Part shown: one piece after another, positions 57,062-64,000 of the stretch | Layout of the letters: each line of letters starts with the position of its first letter | Numbering within the stretch: the first letter of the stretch is position 1 | Assembly: GCF_002234675.1 (NCBI RefSeq) | Contig: NC_019866.2 | Coordinates: 14,599,261 to 14,663,260, forward strand | Source: Oryzias latipes | Taxonomy: Eukaryota > Chordata > Actinopteri > Beloniformes > Adrianichthyidae | DNA length: 64,000 nt | Direction: 5' to 3' | Notes under the pieces: generated by a model | What the model was told of the DNA's origin: nothing | Database searches by the model: none | The model's input: the letters and a program-made list of their open reading frames with translations, nothing else | Position numbers and translations under genes: made by a program

Positions 57062-57142
57062 GGAGCCGAGGATTCTGCTTTTTATTATTCCGTTCAATAC
57101 ACACAGAGATTCCAGAGAGAGAAACTCTGTTAAAACACCACA
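57062..57142 (+). pseudogene. Relic of a V segment 3' end with decayed RSS
   Basis: AGCCGAGGATTCTGC...TTATTATTCC corresponds to the AEDSA-VYY-C end of family A. The Cys codon is changed to a C-C-G type triplet. It is followed by GAGAGAGAAACTCTGTTAAAACACC, the worn-down spacer and nonamer. No upstream V exon survives. Confidence 0.7.
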
Positions 57143-57392
57143 AAAAAACAAAACAGCTACCGTTGCCTTAAAATACTTTTTTTGGGAAAGCTCTCATAAA
57201 ATATAAATTGTTAATTGTTTCAAAACCTGCTGCTTAAATGTTGCCTGAAATGGTCCTGCAACATATTTAGTAGCCAAATGATAAACATGTAAATGCAGAG
57301 ACCAAAACTTTTGTCTCATTTTGCGCTTTTATTTTGTAGGATATTCATGTAGGCTGGAACCTTCAATTTGCAAATACAACATCCTGCTTTTT

Positions 57393-57400
57393 ATGCAAAG
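57393..57400 (+). promoter_or_regulatory. V7 octamer-like site
   Basis: ATGCAAAG differs from the Ig octamer ATGCAAAT by the last base and lies 83 bp before the V7 leader ATG. The flank (57306-57440) has a diverged copy at 53085-53205, upstream of no V exon. Confidence 0.5.
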
Positions 57401-57482
57401 TACAATTTCCTCACAACTATCTATAAACTCTTTATGTGTCACTGTCAACTGCATGTAAAAACATCAGATTATCATCTTCATC

Positions 57483-57919
57483 ATGTTGTCTGTAGTTTTG
57501 TTGCTGCTGGCTGCTGGATCCTGTGAGTCTTGTTGAAGAAAAGATAACTGCTGTATTTTGAATTAACTCTAACTTATCTAGATTTAGATGAATTCTAAAT
57601 ACAGTATTTTCATCTTCCTCAGGTGTAAAGTGTGAACAGCTGACACAGCCAGCCTCTGAGAGTCTGCAGCCAGGTGAGAGGCTGACCATCACCTGTCAGG
57701 TCTCTTATTCTCTGAGCAGCTACTACACAGCTTGGATCAGACAGCCTGCAGGGAAAGGACTGGAGTGGATTGGGATGAGAGACACTGGAAGCTCTTACTA
57801 CAAAGATTCACTGAAGAACAAGTTCAGCATTGATTTGGACTCTTCCAACAACAGAGTGACTCTAAATGGACAGAACATGCAGCCTGAAGACTCTGCTGTG
57901 TATTTCTGTGCCAGAAGGT
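57483..57919 (+). CDS. IGH V segment 7 (V family E)
   Basis: The leader is 57483-57522 (MLSVVLLLLAAGS, phase 1), the V exon 57623-57919. Landmarks are [48 protein letters not shown] and [13 protein letters not shown]. It is fully open. The V exon has no internal start, so it is easily missed. It differs from families A-D and carries a perfect RSS. Confidence 0.9.
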
Positions 57920-57958
57920 CACAGTGACACAAACCATCAGCAGACCTGAACAAAAACC
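57920..57958 (+). other. RSS of V7
   Basis: CACAGTG (57920-57926), 23-bp spacer, perfect ACAAAAACC (57950-57958). Confidence 0.9.
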
Positions 57959-57969
57959 CCTCAGAGCCT

Positions 57970-58013
57970 GAAAACTTGTAACATGAATCCACCAGAGGAG
58001 GCGCTCTAACACT
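57970..58013. repeat. 44-bp block identical to 44855-44898
   Basis: It starts 11 bp after the V7 RSS and is identical to the distant copy at 44855-44898. Confidence 0.8.
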
Positions 58014-58276
58014 GCCAATGATATTTTGCTTTAGTTCTTATACTAACTACACTGTTTTAAATAAAGTGAAACCAATTCAAACTATATAAAATAAAATCAA
58101 TCTTTATTTATGAGGCACTTTTCCTAAATACATGAAGTGTCATACAGAATAAAAACTCAAAGAACGATTAGAAAGACATTTATGATACCCTTAAAACCAC
58201 AACCCACCTCCCACGTTGTTAAAGATAAACTGGCATATAACAAAGAAAAGGATAAGAAATCTGGTTTTGATGCTGA

Positions 58277-58400
58277 GTGATGACATCATGTTATGAGGAT
58301 CTGTCCACACCAGAGACCCCCCCCTCTTCCATTCAAAGCAACCAGCCAGATTCCACTGCAGCAACACTGTTCATTGAAAAGGCTGAGTCAGTTTTGTGGA
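58277..58400. repeat. Duplicated block shared with 43551-43681
   Basis: Same orientation, about 85-90 percent alike by eye. Here it lies after V7 and its 44-bp block. In the left copy the two blocks are in the opposite order (43551 before 44855). Confidence 0.75.
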
Positions 58401-58745
58401 GTTAAAAAAGCTAAAATAAAAAAAATAAAAAACCCAAGTAAAAATAAATAAATAAAAGCATGTACACATGTACACTAGAGCTTTATGGCCATTTTACAAT
58501 TTATTTTTTTATTACGACTTTTAAGTCTTAAATTTACGAGAAAAACAGTCAACTGTTAAATCTGAGCCAAGCTTGAAGACGACGCTAAAGTTGGCTTCCG
58601 ATTCACAGCTTCAGATTTGCGAGGGCACTCAGTCGTAGCTTGAAGATGAGAGATGTGGAGAGTTTTGTGAAGCTTTATTTCTGAATAGTTTCAAAAACAA
58701 AGAAATTCTGAACCTTTTGGTGACTCAAAATCAGATTATTGTCAG

Positions 58746-58958
58746 TGTAGCTGACTCTCCGGGGTTCGGTGTCAATAAAGAGGAGTTTAATTTGTAAAAT
58801 AAGGAACTCAGAGATACATTTGGGTAAAAAGGACCGCAACTTTATTTTCCTTTTCATTCACATACACAGAAGTCCATTTGTCACGTGATGTCATGAACCT
58901 TTTATGCACAGAAGACCAATGCAGAAGTAAACAGTCCTACATACGCCCCCTCCTCCAG
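58746..58958 (-). mobile_element. Possible LTR (196 bp) with polypurine tract
   Basis: The plus strand runs TGTAGCTGACTC to AGTCCTACA (58746-58941), ends that are inverted repeats of the TG...CA kind. On the minus strand, a purine run GGAGGAGGGGG lies immediately before the LTR-like start, as a polypurine tract would. No partner LTR or protein was found nearby. Confidence 0.4.
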
Positions 58959-59751
58959 ATGAAACGTCCCATTTCAACATAAAACAACAAAGATAAAAAT
59001 CTTCTGTTATAAAAGCAAAAGGACATTGAAAATACCAAAAAGTGCTCCTCCTCAGACAGAATTGTCACACAGACTTAGAAATTTCTTATTTGGTGGAGGT
59101 AGAAGGATTGAAGTGGACAGCTTTATGTCTTCATCAACGGGCTGCAGAGATCCTGCAAACCACCCATCAATGAATAAAATATTAATAATTCATAAATCAA
59201 ACAAATGAGCTTGCAAACATTTGGAACGTTATCAATAAACATTCAGCTCACTTGTTCAACTAAGTTTAGTCGGTCTGCTCTGCTGCTGCGTGGCGTTCAC
59301 TTGCTGCACTATGCTAACCTCGACTTTAATCTAGTAAATTTATGAGTTTGTTTCTCGTAATTTTACTTTTTTTTGGTGGATCTTAAACTTTGTTGTACAC
59401 AATAAGTTAATAACAAATGATCTAAAACAATTATCACATGGTTTCTTTTTGTTGGGTTTATATTTGCTTTTTCCTAAAACGAATTTAAATTTTAAAAATA
59501 CAAAAGCTTTATCATTTGTTCTGTGACAAATTCTGGTGGGTTAACTGAAAGAAGTCTTAAATTTGATCATCCATCGTCTTTTACTCAGCTCATGTTTACT
59601 GTATTATTATTATTATTAAAGTTTAAAAAACAAAAAAGAAAAGTGGAATAAAAATATTATCATGAATAATAATAATTATTATTTTATAAAGTATTTTCTG
59701 ATTCAAATGTGAATTCTGATGGAGCTGAATGTCTTCTGTGAGGTGGAGTCA

Positions 59752-59759
59752 ATGCAAAC
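59752..59759 (+). promoter_or_regulatory. V8 octamer-like site
   Basis: ATGCAAAC is one base from the Ig octamer, 69 bp before the V8 leader ATG. V5 has lost the matching upstream sequence. Confidence 0.5.
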
Positions 59760-59827
59760 ATGGACGTCTTCCTCCTCTATTTATCTGACAGCAGAGATGA
59801 CAGCAGAGACACTGAACTCAGTTGAAC

Positions 59828-60259
59828 ATGATGGACTGTAGGACAGGACTGCTGCTTTTAACTCTCTGTTATGCAGGTGAACATCATCATGCAGATATTG
59901 TAGATTTCTGATGTTTTCCTTTTTTTAAACCCAGATTTCTGATTTTCCTTCCCAGTTGTTCATGGACAGACTCTGACTGAGTCTGAATCTGCGGTTAAAA
60001 GACCTGGAGAATCCCACAGACTGACCTGTTCAGCCTCTGGATTCTCTTTCAGTGGCTATCACATGGGCTGGATCAGACAGGCTCCTGGAAAAGGACTGGA
60101 ATGGATCGCTTGGATCAGCACTAGCAGCGGCAGCATGTACTACTCAGAGTCAGTGAAAAACCGCTTCACCATCTCCAGAGACAACAGCAGACAGCAGGTG
60201 TATCTGCAGATGAACAGTCTGAGAGTTGAGGATTCTTCTGTTTATTATTGCGCGAGAGA
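59828..60259 (+). CDS. IGH V segment 8 (V family A)
   Basis: The leader is 59828-59876 ([16 protein letters not shown], phase 1), the V exon 59956-60259. Landmarks are [45 protein letters not shown] and [13 protein letters not shown]. It is open throughout with a good RSS. Leader, intron and V exon are nearly identical to V5, so the two come from a recent duplication and V8 is the working copy. It is the last V segment in the window. Confidence 0.93.
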
Positions 60260-60297
60260 CACAGTGACTCAAGAGACCGAAACTCTGTACAAAAACA
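60260..60297 (+). other. RSS of V8
   Basis: CACAGTG (60260-60266), 22-bp spacer, ACAAAAACA (60289-60297). Confidence 0.85.
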
Positions 60298-60689
60298 CCA
60301 CATGAAGAAAATTGCTTTCATTTGTTGCTTTAAATATTATTTTAAAGAACAGTGAATAAAAAAAAGTTAAAATCGATATTTTACAAAACATTTTAAAAGG
60401 AGTAAAATAACAACAGCTTCATGAAAAGAGAGATGTGTTTTTTTTATTTATCAAATTTTTCCTTTTTTGTTGGTTTTTTAGTATGCAGGTTTTATTTCAT
60501 TGTTTTTACCAGGGGTTTTCAAAGTGTGGCCCGGAGGCTACTAGAAGCCCGTGGGAAGATCTATTGTGGCTTTTATGCACCCTATATCTAGGGGTGTGGG
60601 GGCATAACAAAGATGAATTAAATAAGAAAAATGACCCAATAATGCAATAAGTAAGCCCTAACAAAACACACCTAATTTAATAAAGCTGC

Positions 60690-61383
60690 CAAAACCAATT
60701 TCCGTACAAATAAGGGTTTATTGTCCTACATGTAAAGGTGACAAAAGGAAAGAAAAAGGAGCATCAAACGTCAGGGTGAACACAGGCCAAAATAATAAAC
60801 AAAACAGAACTAACTCAAATGTCAAATACTCTATCTGACCTTCCAGAAACCAAAGTAAAAATAAACGACAGAGTCTGACCTGTCTCCCTGGACGTCAACC
60901 AAAACAGGAGAAAAACAGTCAAACAAAATGGCAGTTCACCCCTACTGCTCTACAAATAATAATAAAAAAATCCTGATACAAATCACCAATAAGCTAAGCT
61001 TCACCAAGAGAGTCTACACAGCCGAAAGGCCTCACACAGATTGGTCAATGGTCAATCTGTACAGACAGCCAAAAACTCCAGCTAAAGATTTCTTTCTTCC
61101 CCCCCCCCATGGGGCAGTGGAGATGTCAGGGTTTTAAAGTCTCATCCTCCAATCATGTGCCGCCATCAATCATCCTCCCTCCAATCCTGAGCAGCAGCAC
61201 CAGTCACTTGTCCTCCAATCATGGGCAGCCACAAGGCCTTAGTGCAGCAATCCAGGTCACCTGAAAAAAAAGAACAGAACCTACACACACACTAAAGTAC
61301 TTTCAACCCCTACACAAACTTTCCATAAACAAAACATTAAATGCAAATAAAAAACATACACACATACGACAAGGGTCGTAACA
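60690..61383 (-). repeat. 3' LTR of the Gmr1-like element
   Basis: The 5' edge on the minus strand is TGTTACGACC, right after the purine tract. A minus-strand AATAAA lies at 60720-60715, so the R-U5 end should be nearby. The far edge is set only roughly because the second LTR is not in the window. Confidence 0.5.
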
Positions 61384-61418
61384 CCCTCCCCCTGAACCCC
61401 CCCCCCCCCCCCCTCTAC
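61384..61418 (-). promoter_or_regulatory. Polypurine tract
   Basis: The minus strand reads GAGGGGGG... then TTCAGGGGGAGGG and directly the LTR. It would prime plus-strand DNA synthesis. The long G run may have expanded since insertion. Confidence 0.65.
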
Positions 61419-61431
61419 AAAAGAAGTTATC

Positions 61432-62758
61432 CTATGAATATGCATGAGAGAGAGCGTCAGCCAGGAGATTGTCAGAACCTCTTTTATGAAGGATCTCAAT
61501 GTTAAAATCCTGCACTAACAAAGACCATTGCATAAGCCGTTGGTTTGCATTTTGCATTCTGGACAGGAAAACTAAGGGGTTGTGGTCATTGTAAACAGCA
61601 ACAGGAAGTGAACTGGAACCAAGATATACCTCAAAGTATTGGAGAGCTAATAGCACAGACAGTGCCTCCTTCTCAATGGTGCTGTAACGAACCTAATGTT
61701 TATTGAATTTGTTTGAGAAATAACAGAGAGGATGGTCATTACCATCATCGTCCTCTTGCAACAAAACAGCTCCTGCTCCAGAGGCACTGGCATCAACCTC
61801 CAACTTAAAACGGCGTTCAAAGTCAGGGGCTGCCAGAACTGGGGCGCAGCTTAGAAGAGCTTTCACAGTTTCAAATGCATATTGACATTGAGCTGACCAA
61901 ACAAACGGGATTTTTGTACTGGTTAAACTAGTTAAAGGGGCTTACAATGTCTGAAAAATTACAACAAAAACCACGATAGTAGCCAGCCATCCCCAAGAAA
62001 CGACGAAGTTCTTTGCGATTTTGGGGGACAGGAAAACTAACAATGGCATGTACCTTGTCTGTGAGAGCACGGAGATGTCCCTGACCAACCTCTTTACCAA
62101 GGTAAAACACTGTGGCTTTTCCAAAGTCACATTTAGCCACATTTAGGGTTAGCGAGGCCTTACACAATCGATCAAAAACTTCCCTTAAGATGGCCATGTG
62201 ATATTCCCATGTATGTGAATATACAACGATATCATCTAGATACACCTCACAGTTACTTACACCTGAAAGAACAGTTTGCATGAGGCGCTGAAATGTTGCA
62301 GGGGTATTTTTAAGACCAAATGGCATAAATGTATATTGCAAAAACTGATCTGGAGTAACAAATGCAGAGATCTCAGATGCACGAGAGGTTAACGGAACTT
62401 GCCAATAACCTTTTAACAAATCCAATTTTGTGGCATATTTGGCAGAACCAATCCGGTCAACACAATCTTCCATGCGTGGTAATGAATACGAATCAGTTTT
62501 GTTCACTTTTCGAAAGTCTGTGCAGAAGCGGAAAGTATTGTCAGGCTTGGGCACAAGCAGACATGGAGAACTCCATGAGCTGGAGCTAGGAACAGCAAAA
62601 CCATTGTCTAGAAGGTAGCTGACCTCCTGTTGAAGCTGGTTGCGCTTGACAGGATTAACACTGTAAGCATGTTGTTTTATTGGGTTGTTATCCTCAACGT
62701 CAATGTCATGGGAGATCACTGAAGTACGAGTTGGGATATCGGAAAATAGAGAGACATA
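61432..62758 (-). pseudogene. Reverse transcriptase and RNase H of the Gmr1-like element
   Basis: RT motifs on the minus strand include LLDNGFAVPSSSSWSSPCLL, FCTDFRKVNK, KLDLLKGYWQVPL, FGLKNTPATFQRLM and the YLDD catalytic box. A frameshift near 61945 ends the frame. RNase H continues in another frame with an in-frame stop at about 61694, then shows VYNDHNPL and the GSDNLLADALSHA end. The RT frame can be read upstream to about 62758, where it meets the integrase frame after a shift. Confidence 0.85.
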
Positions 62759-64000
62759 ATCAACACATCTTTAATTGATAAAGAAACCTCTGTCTTCTCA
62801 GATTCAGCCAAATGTCTCAAGTAAGAACCTAAGTCCTTCAAAATCTCTGAATTGTTGAGCCGTGAGGACGTTTCTATTTGGCAAAGACCATCACTTTCAG
62901 GGTAATACTTAGACGGGGTGCTCACACAAGATACAGAGGCAACAACTGTCTGCTCACGATCAAAATAGCGTTTCATCATGTTGACATGGCATACCCTGGA
63001 TTTGCGACCTCTGTCGGGAGTACTGAATACATAGTCAGTTTCACTAAGCTGTTCTTTTATCATATATGGACCATAGAATTTTGCTTGAAGAACAGAGCCA
63101 GAAATAGGGAGAAACACAAGAACTTTGTCTCCAGCCTGAAATTTTCTAGACACAGCTTTTTTGTCAAATTACTTTTTAATTTTTTCCTGAGACACTGAAA
63201 GCGCATCACACGCCAGCTGACGAGCATGGTGCAACCGCTCTCTAAAAGAGCTGACATAGTCCAAAACATTTGTTCGTGGATCACAAGAATCTGACACAAG
63301 TCTGTCCTTCAATAACTTGAGGGTACCCCGAACAGCATGACCAAAAACAAGCTCTGAAGGGCTAAATCCAGGGGATTCATGTTTGCTCACACAAGATGTC
63401 AGCATCAGAAAAGGAAGCCCCTCATCCCAGTCCTTTTGAGATTCTAAACAAAATTTTCTAATCATAGACTTCATGGTCTGATGAAAGCGTTCTATGGCAC
63501 CTTGTGACTGGGGATGATATGCACTTGACATTCGATGTGTAATGGAGAGCGCTTTGAGGACTTGACTGAAGATGCAAGATGTGAAGTTCGAGCCCTGGTC
63601 AGTTTGGATAACCTTTGGCAAGCCAAACGTAGAAAAGAAATTCACAAGGGCTTTCAAAATGGTTTTGCTTTGAGTGTGCGCAAAGGTGTTGCCTCAGGAT
63701 AGCGTGTTGCAGCACACATTAAAGTTAGGATGTACCGATGTCCTGACTTGGTTTTGGGTAAGGGACCAACACAATCTAGTATAAGATGTTCAAAGGGTTC
63801 CCCAATCACAGGAATGGGGTGCAGGGGAGCAGGTGGAATGCTTTGATTAGGTTTACCACTCATCTGACACACATGACATGACCGGCAATATGTAGATACC
63901 TCAGACTTCAAACCCGGCCAAAAGAAATGGCGAAGAATAAGACTAGTCGTTTTTTTAATACCTAAATGACCTGCGGAACCATCGTGAGCTAAACTAAGAA
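62759..64000 (-). pseudogene. Integrase of the Gmr1-like element
   Basis: From the right edge the minus strand shows an HHCC zinc-binding start (AHDGSAGHLG, then CRSCHVC). The DDE core follows (Asp in LILDCVGPL, Asp in IQTDQGSNF, Glu in GAIERFHQT), then a GPY/F-type C-terminal module (AKFYGPYMIKEQL). A frameshift near 63655 and an in-frame stop near 63172 break the frame. It passes directly into the RT leader region, so both are parts of one element. Confidence 0.85.

Larger units (their letters stand above)
60690..64000 (-). mobile_element. Gmr1-like LTR retrotransposon (Gypsy-related), truncated by window edge
   Basis: Minus-strand order from the right edge is integrase (64000-62759), reverse transcriptase (62758-61928), RNase H (61927-61432), polypurine tract (61418-61384), then a 3' LTR starting TGTTACGACC at 61383. 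Ordinary Ty3/Gypsy elements have integrase last. Integrase first is the order known from Gmr1 elements of fish and other deuterostomes. Several stops and shifts make it inactive. The gag region and 5' LTR lie beyond the window. Confidence 0.8.

Noticed and set aside
60511-60640. CAGGGGTTTTCAAAGTGTGG phrase, like a hAT tip
   Set aside because: Only one end is visible and no matching second tip or target duplication was found, so it is not listed as an element.
61281-61499. Minus-strand frame through the poly-C run (G-G-G-G-G peptide)
   Set aside because: It spans the polypurine tract and LTR of the Gmr1-like element, so it is non-coding.

Overview
This is vertebrate nuclear DNA, almost certainly from a teleost fish. 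The genes are split into small GT-AG exons in AT-rich introns. The best matching families are the vertebrate genes MAPK8IP3, NME3, MRPS34 and SPSB3 plus immunoglobulin heavy-chain V segments. The interspersed repeats are typical of fish: Tc1, L1/Tx1, RTE-type LINE, DIRS/Ngaro, a Gypsy element with reversed pol order, hAT and piggyBac-like MITEs. A medaka-type or other percomorph fish would fit, but the species cannot be fixed from the sequence alone.

Layout. (1) 623-21622, plus strand: the 3' four-fifths of MAPK8IP3 (JIP3), with about 30 exons that join in frame to the stop codon; the first exons lie upstream of the window. (2) 23079-25163, minus: NME3, a nucleoside diphosphate kinase, five coding exons. 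(3) 26845-28687, minus: MRPS34, a mitochondrial small-subunit ribosomal protein, three coding exons. (4) about 30700-37594, plus: SPSB3, a SPRY/SOCS-box protein, six coding exons, with a probable 5' UTR exon, a short upstream ORF and a poly(A) signal. These four genes form the human 16p13.3 neighbourhood, but EME2 is not seen between MRPS34 and SPSB3, and SPSB3 is on the opposite strand relative to human.

(5) 37.6-45.6 kb: gene-free and transposon-rich, holding a piggyBac-like MITE, a hAT-type MITE with its target duplication, a DIRS/Ngaro relic with a split-direct-repeat end, a hairpin and duplicated blocks of V-flanking DNA. (6) 45.7-60.3 kb: a cluster of immunoglobulin VH segments, all on the plus strand. 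Six look intact (leader, V exon, RSS), two are V pseudogenes and one is a small relic. V segments are followed by heptamer-22/23 bp-nonamer recombination signals. No D, J or constant exon is present, so this is one outer part of an IGH locus. (7) 60.7-64 kb, minus: the 3' part of a decayed LTR retrotransposon whose integrase precedes reverse transcriptase and RNase H, the Gmr1-like order. It runs off the right edge.

The housekeeping and neuronal genes are unrelated in function to the V segments and are linked only by position. The V segments are recombination substrates: RAG joins one of them to a D-J element elsewhere in the locus to build an antibody heavy chain. The main points for a second look are the Gmr1-like element, the Ngaro end structure, the 98-bp V deletion ending at an RSS nonamer, the unusual NME3 N-terminus, the microexons and GC-AG exon of MAPK8IP3, and the synteny break that places VH segments next to SPSB3.
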